A stretch of 64,000 bases of DNA from Plantactinospora sp. BC1 (GCF_003030345.1 NZ_CP028158.1:7068001-7132000), one strand, 5' to 3'; numbered from the stretch's first letter, positions 1 to 9,793 are shown. Numbers and translations: made by a program. The notes: generated from the letters alone by a model not told the origin.

Positions 1-3000
1 ACCGACATCCAGGCCGAGCGGTTCACCGGGTACGCCCTGGACCGGGCGAGCCTCGCCGCCACTCTGGAGCGGGCACCCGAGGAGCGCGCCGGCACCTCCC
101 CGGCCCGGTCCCTGGTCGTGGCACTGCCCGCACCGGACGGTACGTTCCAGCGGTTCGCGCTGGTCGACTCGCCGGTGATGGCGCCCGGCCTGGCCGCCCG
201 GCACCCGGAGATCCGGACGTACGCCGGCCGGGGGGTCGACGATCCGACCGCGACCGTCCGGGCCGACCTCACCCCGCTGGGCTTCCACGCCTCCGTCCGG
301 TCCGAGCGCGGCGCCTGGTACGTCGACCCGTACAGCCGCGCCGACCAGGGCCGGTACGCCAGCTACTACGTGCAGGACGCCACGAACCCCGACGAGCCGT
401 TCGTCGAGCGGGAGGACGTGGCGCAGACCGCCGAGGCGCTCGCCGACGAGGTCGGGGCGGCCCCGGGCGCGGCCGGCGGCGACGTGACACTGCGGACGTA
501 CCGGCTCGCCCTGGTCACCGACCCGTCCTACGCCAGCTACTTCGGGGCGGCCAACGTCACCGCCGCCAAGGTGACGCTGGTGAACCGGGTGACCCAGATC
601 TACGAGGACGAGACGGCGATCCGGCTGGTGCTGGTCGACGAGACCGAGAAGACCAACCTGAACACCCCGGCCGAGGCGACCGGGGCGAACGGGCCGTGCG
701 GTGCGGCGCCCTGCTACACCGAGGCGCAGCTCGCCTCCTGTGCCGGCGGCACGCTGAACCGCAACAACATCGTGCTCGGCCAGCTCGTCGGGGCGTCCGA
801 CTACGACGTCGGGCACATCGGGCTCGGCGTCAACGGCGGCGGGATCGCCGGGCTGGGCGTGGTCGGCGGGGCCAACAAGGCGCGCGGCTGCACCGGCCTG
901 CCGACCCCGGTCGGGGACTTCTTCGCCGTCGACTACGTCGCGCACGAGATCGGCCACCAGTTCGCCGGCAACCACACCTTCAACGGCACCCAGTGGAACT
1001 GCTCCGGCGGCAACCGCAGCCCCGCGAACTCGTACGAGCCGGGCAGCGGTTCGTCGATCATGGCGTACGCCGGCATCTGCCAGCAGGACAACCTGCAACC
1101 GCACAGCGACCCGTACTGGTCGCAGCGCAGCTACACCGAGATCACCACGTACGTCGGCTCGGCCCGGCCGGCCGTCAACGAGGTCCAGAACGTCTCGCTG
1201 CGCGACTTCGACACCGACGGCGACTCGTTCACGCTGCGCTACGGCGATGCCGAGTCGGCGCCGATCGTCCGGGGCGCCAACTACAGCGCGGCCGGGATCA
1301 AGGCGGCGATCGAGGCGATCCCCGGCTGGCCGGCCGGCGCGCTCGTCGCCGTCGCGCCGTTCGGCGGCACCGGCGTGCTGGACGACACCGGATTCCAGGT
1401 CACCTTCGCCAGCGGCCCGGTGGCGGCGGTCAACGTCGGCACGCTCGCCGTCACCAACGCCAGCGGCGCGGACGGGTTCGTCGGCGAGACGGTCAAGGGC
1501 GGCCCGATCGACAACGGCGGCTGGCGGGTCGAGCAGACCGGCAACTCGGCACCGGTGGTCACCGCGCCGGCCGCGTACACCATTCCGGTCCGTACCCCGT
1601 TCGCGTTGACCGGCAGCGCCACCGACGCGGACGGCGACACCGTGACGTACCTCTGGGAGCAGAACGACCGCGGCGGCGTCAGCGGCGGCAGCACCGCCGG
1701 GACCGCGCTGGTCAGCAACACCAAGACCAACGGCCCGCTGTTCCGGCAGTTCGGCACGGCGGCGATCGTCAGCCCGACCGACACGCTGGAATACCACTCC
1801 CCCGGGCTGAACGCGGTCACCACCGACCCGACCCGGGTCTTCCCGGACCTGGCCCAGATCGCCGCCGACAACACCAACGCGAAGACCGGCACCTGCCCGG
1901 CAGCGCCGCCGCCACCGGTGAGCGGCGGGGCGAGCAACGTGCCGCCGGAAATCGTCGACTGCTACTCGGAGTTCCTGCCCACCGCCGACTGGGTCGGCTT
2001 CACCGGCGACCGGACCCTGCACTTCCGGCTCACCGCCCGGGACGGAAACCCGGGCGCGGGCGGGATCGGCAGCGCCGACACCGCGCTGACCCTGGCGCCG
2101 GCCGCCGGACCGTTCCTGGTCACCTCGCAGTCCGGCGCGCAGACCCTGACCGGCGGCGCCGCGCTGCCGGTGAGCTGGGACGTGGCCGGCACGGACGCCG
2201 CGCCGGTCGGGGTGAGCGAGGTGAAGATCTCGCTCTCCGTCGACGGCGGAAAGACCTTCGGGTACGTCCTCGCGGAGCGCACCGCCAACGACGGCGCCGA
2301 GACGGTGACCCTGCCGAACGTCGGCGCCAAGGCGGCCCGGATCAAGATCGAGGCGGTCGGCAACGTCTTCTTCGACCTCAACGACGCCGACCTCACGCTC
2401 CGGGCCACCCCGAAGGTGACCTTCGACGGTGGCGAGGTGGTGACGGTGCAGTACAGCGACCCGATCCTGCCCGAGGTGCGGGTCACCGCCACCGACCCGG
2501 ACGGCGGTCCGGGACAGCTCACCGCGACCGCGACCGGGCTCCCCGCCGGCCTGGCGCTCGGCGCCAAGACGCCGGAGGAACCCGACGAGGCCGGCGCACC
2601 GGCGGTCTGGGGCGTCGTCGGCAACAACCGGGCCGCTCCCGGCGACTACCCGGTGACTGTGACCGTCACCGACCAGCACGGACAGACCGGAACGGTCTCG
2701 TTCACCGTCCGGGTGCTGCCGGAGGCGGCCGAGCTGGCCTACACCGGGGACACCCTGGTCTCCGGGTCCGGGCGGAGCGCGGAGGTGCTGCTCCAGGCCA
2801 CCCTGCGGGAGATCCCGCCGGGTTCCGGCGCCGAACCGTGGCCGGGTGACGTCTCGACCGCGACGGTGACCTTCGCCGCCGGTGGCCGGACCCTCTGCAC
2901 CGACGTACCGGCACCGCTCGGCACCGACGACTTCGGGGCGGTGGCGAGCTGCACGGCGAGCCTGCCGACCGGCAGCTCGGAGGTGACCGTCACGCTCGGC

Positions 3001-3510
3001 GGCAACTACGCCGGCAGCACGAAGGCGCGGGTCGAGGTGACCAGGGCGGGCACCTCCGTGGTGCTCGGCGGCGGCTCGGTGACCCCGACCAGGTCCGCCG
3101 GGGCGTACCCGGTGGAGCCGAAGTCCCGGGTCGACCTCAGCGTGCTGGTCGCGCAGACCCGGCTCGGCGGTACCGGTACGACGACTCTCTCCTTCCGGTC
3201 GGAGGGTCGCAGGTACGAGATCCGGGGCGTCGGGCTCGACTCGTTCGGCGTACGGTCCGGTGCCGGTGTCGACCGCCTGGACCTGCGCACCCGGGCCGGT
3301 CTCTACGACGTCACCGACCCCCGCCGACCGGTCACGGTGGCCACCGGGCTGAGCCTGCGGATCACCGGTACCGACCGTGGCCCGCTCGGCGGTAGGGACA
3401 GTGTGGCGGTCACCCTGACCGAGGGCGACCGGCTGCTCCTCGCCACCGACTGGACCGGCCTGACCAGCAAGGAGATCAACCTGACCAGCGGTACGCTGCT
3501 GGTCCTGTGA
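1..3510 (+). CDS. Secreted M12B-type zinc metalloprotease with C-terminal beta-sandwich domains (5' partial)
   Basis: The frame is open from base 1 with no stop, so the start and any signal peptide lie outside the window; 1169 residues are visible. Bases 943-975 encode HEIGHQFAGNH, the zinc site of reprolysin-like (M12B, metzincin) proteases, and the Met-turn (SIMAY) follows near base 1060. In the classic HExxHxxGxxH motif Gly is the eighth residue; here it is Ala, with Gly next. The rest reads as extracellular modules: a spacer, a PKD/cadherin-like segment around bases 1550-1700, further Ig-like repeats, and a Thr/Val-rich tail. The likely role is an exported peptidase; its substrate is unknown. 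A hairpin terminator follows the stop. Confidence 0.85.
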   Translation, partial: TDIQAERFTGYALDRASLAATLERAPEERAGTSPARSLVVALPAPDGTFQRFALVDSPVMAPGLAARHPEIRTYAGRGVDDPTATVRADLTPLGFHASVRSERGAWYVDPYSRADQGRYASYYVQDATNPDEPFVEREDVAQTAEALADEVGAAPGAAGGDVTLRTYRLALVTDPSYASYFGAANVTAAKVTLVNRVTQIYEDETAIRLVLVDETEKTNLNTPAEATGANGPCGAAPCYTEAQLASCAGGTLNRNNIVLGQLVGASDYDVGHIGLGVNGGGIAGLGVVGGANKARGCTGLPTPVGDFFAVDYVAHEIGHQFAGNHTFNGTQWNCSGGNRSPANSYEPGSGSSIMAYAGICQQDNLQPHSDPYWSQRSYTEITTYVGSARPAVNEVQNVSLRDFDTDGDSFTLRYGDAESAPIVRGANYSAAGIKAAIEAIPGWPAGALVAVAPFGGTGVLDDTGFQVTFASGPVAAVNVGTLAVTNASGADGFVGETVKGGPIDNGGWRVEQTGNSAPVVTAPAAYTIPVRTPFALTGSATDADGDTVTYLWEQNDRGGVSGGSTAGTALVSNTKTNGPLFRQFGTAAIVSPTDTLEYHSPGLNAVTTDPTRVFPDLAQIAADNTNAKTGTCPAAPPPPVSGGASNVPPEIVDCYSEFLPTADWVGFTGDRTLHFRLTARDGNPGAGGIGSADTALTLAPAAGPFLVTSQSGAQTLTGGAALPVSWDVAGTDAAPVGVSEVKISLSVDGGKTFGYVLAERTANDGAETVTLPNVGAKAARIKIEAVGNVFFDLNDADLTLRATPKVTFDGGEVVTVQYSDPILPEVRVTATDPDGGPGQLTATATGLPAGLALGAKTPEEPDEAGAPAVWGVVGNNRAAPGDYPVTVTVTDQHGQTGTVSFTVRVLPEAAELAYTGDTLVSGSGRSAEVLLQATLREIPPGSGAEPWPGDVSTATVTFAAGGRTLCTDVPAPLGTDDFGAVASCTASLPTGSSEVTVTLGGNYAGSTKARVEVTRAGTSVVLGGGSVTPTRSAGAYPVEPKSRVDLSVLVAQTRLGGTGTTTLSFRSEGRRYEIRGVGLDSFGVRSGAGVDRLDLRTRAGLYDVTDPRRPVTVATGLSLRITGTDRGPLGGRDSVAVTLTEGDRLLLATDWTGLTSKEINLTSGTLLVL

Positions 3511-3517
3511 GTTGTGG

Positions 3518-3570
3518 GAAGGGCCTCTCCCCGTCGGATACGTACGGGAAGAGGCTCTTCTCCTTTTCCG
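3518..3570 (+). terminator. Rho-independent terminator after the metalloprotease
   Basis: Arms 3518-3532 and 3546-3560 are near-perfect inverted repeats (GAAGGGCCTCTCCCC against GGGAAGAGGCTCTTC) and are followed by a pyrimidine/T-rich stretch. It begins 8 bases after the stop codon. Confidence 0.75.
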
Positions 3571-3904
3571 TCCTCACGCCCTCCGGGAGTGATGGCCCTC
3601 GACCGGTGGCTCGACTGCTCTGGCAACCGCACGTACCAGCCGGACGACCCCGGCGACCCGCAACTCAGCTCGGCACCGGATGGGCCAGGACGCGAGTACC
3701 GATAGCCCTTCGATCCTGCCTTGGCGTCAGCCGACAGTTGACCGACCGTAGGGAGCCACGGCAACACCCAACGCTTTAGTGCTCGGCATGCTCAGCCACT
3801 GGTGCACCGTTCAGCGAGCGTGATACGGCCCGCCGGCCAGCGGCATGGGCGGATGCTCACTGTCGAGCCGGTGAGCAGCCCAGCCACCCTGGTACGAATG
3901 TCAG
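3571..3904. other. Intergenic stretch without a recognised gene
   Basis: Short frames here are Arg/Pro-rich and lack ribosome-binding sites. I see no tRNA, repeat or clear promoter. It probably carries the promoter of the gene starting at 3905. Confidence 0.5.
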
Positions 3905-4399
3905 GTGGCCTACTTCGAGGACCTGAGCGCCTACCGCTATAGCGACGTCGACATCATCGAGATGGACTGGGGATGGCTTGAGTTCCGGCCCGGATACGAG
4001 CGGATCAACGTCGGTTGGCTCGATGCCTCGCACAAGTTCGACGAGGGACCCACCCCGAACTGGTTCGTGAACACGCTGCTCGACATCATCGAGGCACCGC
4101 GTATCAACACGATGCGCGGATTTCATCGGTGCCCCTTCTGTCCGGATCGTTCAGAGGGTTCGATGCTCTCCGTGGACCATCCGAACGGCGGGCTCCTGCT
4201 GGGACACACCGAGATCAGGGTACCGTCAGGGCCGGGCGTGATGTTCGCTGCACCGTCGCTCATCTGGCACTACGTCACCGCCCATTCGTACCGGCCGCCG
4301 ACTGAATTCATCGAGGCCGTGCAGCAGTACGACCCGGGTTGGATTTCGGAAGCGAGCCCGTGGATACCCGACGATGCCACCCGCATCACGTTCGACTGA
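3905..4399 (+). CDS. Hypothetical protein with CPFC zinc-type motif (DUF7919-like)
   Basis: A 164-residue soluble protein that reads as a real gene: aromatic-rich N-terminus (AYFEDLSAYRY), then NVGWLD, RGFHRCPFC, and LGHTEIRVP before a final alpha/beta segment. The CPFC pair beside a His suggests a structural metal site. The family resembles small uncharacterised proteins seen in many actinomycetes (DUF7919, recalled from memory). A GTG start at 3905 is chosen because the nearby ATG at 3898 is in another frame. There is no signal peptide or membrane segment, and it stands alone, convergent with the GIY-YIG gene. Function unknown. Confidence 0.7.
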   Translation: MAYFEDLSAYRYSDVDIIEMDWGWLEFRPGYERINVGWLDASHKFDEGPTPNWFVNTLLDIIEAPRINTMRGFHRCPFCPDRSEGSMLSVDHPNGGLLLGHTEIRVPSGPGVMFAAPSLIWHYVTAHSYRPPTEFIEAVQQYDPGWISEASPWIPDDATRITFD

Positions 4400-4527
4400 T
4401 CCAAAGCGCCGACCGGCGTCGCGCCCATCGCGCCAGAAGCGCAATCAGCCGCCCCGACCACTCTCACCTCGGCTCGTGCGTGCACGGGGCCGGGCCATAT
4501 CGGTACCTGCTCGCGCAGGGCAATCGG

Positions 4528-5109
4528 TCACGGCGCAGGCTCGGCCGGGCGGCTGCTGGTGTTGTAGGCGTTCTTCGCGGCGACCACGGCCGCCTGGACG
4601 TGTTCGGGGTCGACGCCGTGCACGTTGAGTGGCGGGTGCAGGCGCCGGACGAGTTCGGCCTCGATGGCCGCCGGCTCCGCGTCCTCGGCCCAGGTGAGGC
4701 GCAGGTGCGCGTACATCCACGCGGTCAACCGTGCCTCGTCCTCGGGGACCAGGACAACGCGGTTGGTCCAGGTCGTCCGGTAGCCCTCGGACGCGAGGAG
4801 CCCGGCCAGTGTGCGGCGCAGCGTCGAACTGCCCGAGCGCCGGAGATGAGTGCGCAGGATCCGGCCCCGCAGACTGGTCGCCCGACCGAGGTAGAGCAGC
4901 CGTAGCGACGGGACGTGCCCGTTCGGCGGTCCGGGGAGTTCGGGAAAGGTCGAAGGAGCGGCCCACCAGGCGTAGACACCGCTGCCGCGGCTGAGTCCCT
5001 TGACGGCGACGTCGAGTCCGACCGGCGTGCCGGACAGCAGGCGCAGAGCCTCTGCGGTACGGGCCTCGTTGGTGCGGACGTCGTCGGGTCGCATCTCGGG
5101 AGTGTTCAT
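4528..5109 (-). CDS. GIY-YIG domain protein
   Basis: A 193-residue protein with the hallmarks of a GIY-YIG nuclease fold: GVY at 44-46, YLG at 73-75, conserved Arg residues at 81/83, and Glu150 followed by HPPLN (158-162), which matches the metal-binding Glu and Asn of the family. The fold cuts DNA in UvrC, homing endonucleases and some defence proteins. This is a stand-alone small version with no added DNA-binding domain visible, so the role (repair, defence or other) cannot be assigned. An ATG start is used. It is divergent from the gene at 5217. Confidence 0.75.
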   Translation of the reverse strand: MNTPEMRPDDVRTNEARTAEALRLLSGTPVGLDVAVKGLSRGSGVYAWWAAPSTFPELPGPPNGHVPSLRLLYLGRATSLRGRILRTHLRRSGSSTLRRTLAGLLASEGYRTTWTNRVVLVPEDEARLTAWMYAHLRLTWAEDAEPAAIEAELVRRLHPPLNVHGVDPEHVQAAVVAAKNAYNTSSRPAEPAP

Positions 5110-5216
5110 CGGGACGATGCTAAGCGTCCCGTCCGGTCCGGTCCTGTCGGTGCCGCTGGGACTGCCCCCGTTTCCTGCCGGGGCTGAGTGCTCGCGGGTA
5201 CGTAGACTGCCGCGCC

Positions 5217-6245
5217 ATGGGAGAGATCGTCGTGCTGGGCGAAATCAGCTGTCCGTCCGGGGAGGTTGTGATCCTTGACGGCGGCATCCTCGGCATGTGG
5301 TCCGGACAGCGCTCGCCGAACGAACTGGACCCGCGCGGTCTTGGTATCGACGATCCGCAGGTTTGCGCAGACGTGTCGGGAGCTGTCGACTATGCCGTTG
5401 TCGGACCCGATGCCGAAGGTGCCGCGGCGTCGTTCCCACGACGCCCGACGCGATACCACTACGACATTCCCGCCTCACGAACCGCCGACTGGACGGAGCT
5501 GTTCGCGCAGCACTGCCGCGAGCACCGGTGGGACGCCACCCTGCAACCCGCCGCAGCCCAGGTACCGCATCGTGAGCGGGCCCGCCGGTGCGCGGTCGAA
5601 CGCCTTGCCGGGTTCCTGGTCTTCGGCCTGCCCGCGGTGGCGGTCGACGGGCTGCCCACCCGCGCCCCGGTCAGGCTCGAGGCCCAACGCTCCGACGGGC
5701 CGTGGCACGGCTGGTCGCAGATGATCCTCCGGGTGAGTGACGCACCGGTCGCCACGACGACCGGCGTGGGGTTGGTCGGCGTGGACGCCGCCCGACTGGC
5801 ATTCGCCGACCCTGACGCGCTCGCCCAGTGGCGTCACGATGAACCACTGGACGGCCTGGCCGACGTCGCGTTCTGGGGAGTTGCCGCCGCCGAGGCGGCG
5901 GTGGAGTTCAGCGCCGACCCCCTGACCGCCGCCGGAGACGAGGGCAGCTACGGCTGGACAGACTTACCCATCCGATCCGCGCTGCGCCGCGCGACGACCA
6001 TCGAGGCATGGATGAACGCCGAGCCCAGCCGGCGAATGGTGGTCGACTTCCGTCCACACTCCCACCACTGGCAGGTGATGCGGCAGGTCCGAGCCAGCGA
6101 CAACGAGACCGGCCCCATCACCATCGGCGACGCCCAGATCCTGTTCGCCATGACCAGCTGGGGTGATGGGTTGTTCCCCGTACACGCGGACCGCGATGCC
6201 GCAGGGAATCTCGTCTCGCTCCGTATCACCCTGGCTGAACACTGA
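5217..6245 (+). CDS. DUF4241-like hypothetical protein
   Basis: A 342-residue soluble protein. The last ~32 residues contain SWGDGLFPVHAD followed by DAAGN, the signature of DUF4241 C-termini; the first ~140 residues are less conserved. No catalytic motif is recognised. A rare TTA Leu codon lies at 5964-5966 (residue 250), so translation could depend on the bldA-type tRNA that controls TTA codons in many actinomycetes. The stop codon lies inside a short run of (C)TGAACA-like repeats (6235-6268). The ATG start at 5217 is well placed. Function unknown. Confidence 0.7.
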   Translation: MGEIVVLGEISCPSGEVVILDGGILGMWSGQRSPNELDPRGLGIDDPQVCADVSGAVDYAVVGPDAEGAAASFPRRPTRYHYDIPASRTADWTELFAQHCREHRWDATLQPAAAQVPHRERARRCAVERLAGFLVFGLPAVAVDGLPTRAPVRLEAQRSDGPWHGWSQMILRVSDAPVATTTGVGLVGVDAARLAFADPDALAQWRHDEPLDGLADVAFWGVAAAEAAVEFSADPLTAAGDEGSYGWTDLPIRSALRRATTIEAWMNAEPSRRMVVDFRPHSHHWQVMRQVRASDNETGPITIGDAQILFAMTSWGDGLFPVHADRDAAGNLVSLRITLAEH

Positions 6246-6536
6246 ACAACTGAACACCGAACACCGAATTCGCGGCCGCTACGGCTCCGGATGGGGTGGT
6301 GCGCACGGATGGCCGCAGATGCCAGACGTCCATCGCGGGTGGGGTGCCGGGATGCGTCGCGCTCTCCGGAGCCGGAGCAGCGCGGCCTACGCGCGCAGGT
6401 TCACCGAACTCTGCGGTACCCGGGCATCGGATGCGCCCCGGCCCAGGGTCGTGACGTCGCCGCTCTATCGGGCGTCGACAACCGTCCAGCCGCAACGTTG
6501 CAGCTCGGCCAACACTGTCCCTTCCTCGTACGCGCT
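6246..6536. other. Convergent intergenic spacer with short repeats
   Basis: It begins with about five imperfect copies of CTGAACA/CCGAACA (6235-6268). On the minus strand a 16-codon frame (6515 to 6465, GTG start, preceded by GAGGAAGGG) begins 22 bases after the kinase stop. It has a good ribosome-binding site but could equally be a remnant of a truncated downstream gene. Confidence 0.35.
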
Positions 6537-7277
6537 TCAGACCGCCCGAACTTCGGCAAGCCGCTTGACCGCGTACTCGTCGTCCCAGCAGACGGCGGCT
6601 TCCCATGCGGCCGACGCTTGTGCGGCAACGTCGTACGCGTCGTCGTCGAGGCCGGCAGCATTGTCGGGCAACACGAGGTCGAGGTCGGGGACGTCGACGT
6701 GTGACTCGTCCCAATCGACCAGCGCGACCTGATCTGCGGTCATGCGGACATTGCCAGGGTTGGGGTCGCCGTGGACGACGCATGTCTGACGCCCGGCGAG
6801 CCGGGCCCACGCGGCTCGGCATCGGACAACGCCCTCAGCGGGCATCACGCCGAGATCGATCTTCGTCCCGGTCTCGGCGTGCAAGAGGTCGGTCGACGAT
6901 CGCCAGCCTGGGCGCTGCGGCCAGCCCTGCGTCAGCCGATGCAGCTCCCGCAGGGTACCGGCCACGCGACGCCAGTCGGCCTGCGTCTCGGGCGGTCCGC
7001 CCTCCAGGTAGGTCATCACCATCAGACCGTCGGCGAACAGCCGACCGTCCGTAGTCGGGATCGGCACCGGCACAGTCAGACCTGCGCGATCGAGGTACTG
7101 GAGGAGTTCGGTCTCCCACGCGAGGTCGGCGTCGCTCCTGGCACCGAGACGACCGACCGCGTGGCGCCCGTCGACGCGCACGATCCACACGTCGTTGGCG
7201 ACTCCGCCAGCAAGCCGTTCGATGCGAGCGGCGTCTTCACCCCACTGCTCGAGTGCCTCCCACCCCACCTGCCACAT
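6537..7277 (-). CDS. Aminoglycoside phosphotransferase (APH)-family kinase
   Basis: A 246-residue protein starting at MWQVGWEAL; the open frame continues upstream, but that extension is Arg/His-rich and non-homologous. Motifs are HGDPNPGN at 169-176 (catalytic loop, Brenner motif) and DWDES at 188-192 (metal-binding DxD-type). The N-terminal lobe has GGVANDVW at 24-31, as in APH/choline-kinase-like enzymes. Such kinases phosphorylate small hydroxylated compounds with ATP or GTP; the substrate cannot be told and antibiotic resistance should not be assumed. It is convergent with the DUF4241-like gene and divergent from the membrane protein gene at 7446. Confidence 0.85.
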   Translation of the reverse strand: MWQVGWEALEQWGEDAARIERLAGGVANDVWIVRVDGRHAVGRLGARSDADLAWETELLQYLDRAGLTVPVPIPTTDGRLFADGLMVMTYLEGGPPETQADWRRVAGTLRELHRLTQGWPQRPGWRSSTDLLHAETGTKIDLGVMPAEGVVRCRAAWARLAGRQTCVVHGDPNPGNVRMTADQVALVDWDESHVDVPDLDLVLPDNAAGLDDDAYDVAAQASAAWEAAVCWDDEYAVKRLAEVRAV

Positions 7278-7445
7278 TTTAGGGCGTTCCGAACATGACT
7301 GTTCTCGACATGATCGGACGCCGCAGCCGATGGGTCGGCCGAGACACCTGGATCGGGGTTGAAGGGTTGCCGGTCCAGGGTTGGACGCCCGCGCGTAGGT
7401 AGGAACGCTGATCCGTGTCCGATCAGGTTGCATCGTTCCGCTGCA

Positions 7446-8057
7446 ATGGTCAGGGTGACCGCCGCTGCCACGTTGCGCCCCCGTCCGGCCGCTCTGGGCT
7501 CGCTGGCCGAGCCGATCATGCTCGTGTTCAGCGTTCCGGCTGCGATTGTGGGCGGCCTCACGGTCGGACTTCCGGCCGCCGTGGGAGTGCTGATGATCAT
7601 GTGGCCGCCCGCCTTGGCCGGATGGATCTATGCCGCGCTGCGCCGACGCAACCTCCGGCTCGAGTTCGACGACGAGTGCCTGGTGCACGTGAACGTATGG
7701 CGGCAGCGCATCGTGATCCCGCGGACGGAGATCAGGGCGGCCCACGTCCTCTCGTTCGACGGTCCGGCCGGTGTGCCCGCCCAGGTCGTCATCGTCATGG
7801 GGCGGGACGGCGCGGTCGCACTGTCTCTATGGGAACCGCGATGGAATGTCGACCGTACGATCAAGTTCTTCGGAGGGCTGGTCCGGGTATTCGGGCAACC
7901 TCTGGGAGACAACCTCGACACCGTCCGCGCGGCGATCCCGGGCCTGCCCGTACCGTTCCGGGTGGCCCACCCGTTCCTCGCGGTGCTCGCGAAGTGGGCG
8001 GTCTTCACGGGCTACGTGGCACTGGCCCTGTGGCTCGTTGTCGCCGTGGCTACGTAA
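7446..8057 (+). CDS. PH-like membrane protein
   Basis: A 203-residue protein. A hydrophobic hairpin at about 15-60 is followed by a soluble segment (about 62-165) with the beta-rich pattern of bacterial PH-like domains (LEFDDECLVHVN, IVIPRTEIRAAHVLS), and a last hydrophobic helix sits at 180-203. The open frame extends to 7359, but the extra 29 residues are Arg-rich and precede ATG 7446, which starts a typical membrane-protein N-terminus. No enzymatic motif is seen. Function unknown. Confidence 0.65.
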   Translation: MVRVTAAATLRPRPAALGSLAEPIMLVFSVPAAIVGGLTVGLPAAVGVLMIMWPPALAGWIYAALRRRNLRLEFDDECLVHVNVWRQRIVIPRTEIRAAHVLSFDGPAGVPAQVVIVMGRDGAVALSLWEPRWNVDRTIKFFGGLVRVFGQPLGDNLDTVRAAIPGLPVPFRVAHPFLAVLAKWAVFTGYVALALWLVVAVAT

Positions 8058-8299
8058 CGCTGCACCGCATAGAGCCGTGGGACGGATCAGGTACCGCTCC
8101 GGCCAGCACCGGTCCTCGCCGATCGGGCATGCTTCCGTGCGACGGTAGCCACGGGAGCGGACCACGTCTACGAGATTCAGGCTGGCTGGCCTCGCCAAAT
8201 CGATGTCGATGAGAGCGGCGGTCGGCGCCGGCTCGATGCTGGCGGCAGCGCGGGCTGGACCATCCCGGCGCGCGATGCCGGCGGGGCGTCGGCGATGCT

Positions 8300-9145
8300 G
8301 TGCGTGTGGAGTACGTGTCCAGAGTGTCGCGACCGCCGCTGGACGGGCTGATCGACGACCTTTACTACCTGGAGGGTACGCCGCCGTACGCTCGGCTGAC
8401 GCTGCCGCCGATGCCGGCGGCGTTGCTCATCGTCAACCTCGGCGCGCCGTTCCGCATCCGCGCCGGTGCCGACATCGAGACGGCCGAGTACGCCGACGGC
8501 TGCGTGGTCACCACGCCCAGCCGCGCATTTGAATTCGGCTACCCACTCCCGACCCGGTCCGTCGGCGTGCACTTCAAGCCGTGGGGGCTGGCGCCGTTCC
8601 TGCCGATGCCCGCGGCCGAGCTGTGTGACCGGCCGGTGACGGTAGAGCAGGTCTGGGGCCGGCCCGCCATTGCCGAGCTGCGAGATCGGCTGGCCACGGC
8701 GGACGGACCGCACGAGATGCTGACGCTGCTCGAGGAGGAGCTGATGCGACGGCTCTGCGAGACCGCCGGCCTGGGGCTGGTCAGCCATGCGAGCAGCGTC
8801 ATCGCGGCGACCAACGGTGCGGTGGCGATCGGCGACCTGAGCGTGGCAGCCGGTGTCAGCAGCACTCATCTGGCACAGCGGTTCAAGGAGCTGATCGGCG
8901 TCACGCCGAAGCGACTGGCCCGCACCTACCGCTTCGCCGCCACCGTGTTCGCGATCAACCCCGCCGTTCCGATCGACTGGGGCGACCTCGCCGGTGGCGC
9001 GGGCTACTTCGACCAGGCCCACTTCGGGCACGAGTTCCGGGCGTTCACCGGGCTCACGCCGACCCGGTACGTCGAAATCCGCCGGCGGTTCCTGCGCGAA
9101 CATCCCGGTCACGCGCTGGACGGCTGGCCGCTGCCGGCGGATTGA
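8300..9145 (+). CDS. AraC-family transcriptional regulator
   Basis: 281 residues. The C-terminal ~100 residues carry the double helix-turn-helix of AraC proteins: IGDLSVAAGVSSTHLAQRFKE, then GDLAGGAGYFDQAHFGHEFRAFTG, ending in the typical TPTRY. The N-terminal domain (about 1-170) looks like the cupin-type sensing domain found with this class (phosphate of PMPAALLIVNLG, FGYPLPTRSVGVHFKPWGLAPF). The effector and regulon are unknown; the reductase gene 66 bases downstream on the same strand is a possible target. GTG 8300 is one of three possible close GTG starts (8300, 8306, 8315). Confidence 0.85.
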   Translation: MRVEYVSRVSRPPLDGLIDDLYYLEGTPPYARLTLPPMPAALLIVNLGAPFRIRAGADIETAEYADGCVVTTPSRAFEFGYPLPTRSVGVHFKPWGLAPFLPMPAAELCDRPVTVEQVWGRPAIAELRDRLATADGPHEMLTLLEEELMRRLCETAGLGLVSHASSVIAATNGAVAIGDLSVAAGVSSTHLAQRFKELIGVTPKRLARTYRFAATVFAINPAVPIDWGDLAGGAGYFDQAHFGHEFRAFTGLTPTRYVEIRRRFLREHPGHALDGWPLPAD

Positions 9146-9211
9146 TTTCTTACAAGAGCGAGAGCCTACGTCACGCTAATTTAGGGGCATTCCAGAGCAG
9201 AGGAGAGCCCC

Positions 9212-9793
9212 GTGGGCACAGTGGTCATGTACAGCTCGGTGTCGGTGGACGGTTTCGTCGCGGACGAAAATGACCAGCCCGGACCGCTGTTCGACTGGTT
9301 GTCCAACGGTGACGTCCCGTTGGACGAGAGCGGCGCGGTGAAGGTGTCGCAGACCTCCTACGACTACACCCGGCCGTACTGGGACCAGATCGGGGCGACA
9401 GTCGTCGGCCGCCACGTCTTCGACCTGACGGACGGCTGGGACGGGAAGCCTCCGGGCGGGATCGACCACGTGGTCGTCGTGACGCACCGGCCGGCGCCCG
9501 AGGGCTGGGACCCCGAGGCGCCGTTTCACTTCGTCGACGGCATCGAGGCAGCCGTGGCCAAGGCGCAGGAGCTTGCGGGTGACCGCATGGTCGAGGTCGC
9601 CGCTGGCGACGTCGGCGGCCAGGTGCTTGCCGCCGGCCTGATCGACGAGGTGCGCATGGACGTCGTACCCGTCGTGTTCGGGTCCGGCAAGCGCTACTTC
9701 GGGTCGGTCGACGCGCAGCACCTGTTGGAGGATCCTGACGTGGTGATTCAGGGCAACCGGGTGCTTCACCTGCGCTATCGGGTGCGCCGTTGA
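9212..9793 (+). CDS. Dihydrofolate reductase / RibD C-terminal-like reductase
   Basis: 193 residues with the DHFR-like fold of the RibD C-terminal family: SVDGFVADENDQPG near the start, GATVVGRHVFDLTDGW in the middle, and a Rossmann-type AAGDVGGQVLAAGLIDEV followed by VPVVFGSGKRYF. Family members reduce small heterocycles with NADPH, but many actinomycete paralogs have no assigned substrate and are not folate enzymes. A GTG start is preceded by GAGGAGAG. It follows the AraC regulator in the same direction. Confidence 0.85.
   Translation: MGTVVMYSSVSVDGFVADENDQPGPLFDWLSNGDVPLDESGAVKVSQTSYDYTRPYWDQIGATVVGRHVFDLTDGWDGKPPGGIDHVVVVTHRPAPEGWDPEAPFHFVDGIEAAVAKAQELAGDRMVEVAAGDVGGQVLAAGLIDEVRMDVVPVVFGSGKRYFGSVDAQHLLEDPDVVIQGNRVLHLRYRVRR

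Noticed and set aside
6537-7277. APH-like kinase as an antibiotic-resistance gene
   Set aside because: Motifs support only the general kinase family; no resistance subclass features or resistance neighbours are seen.
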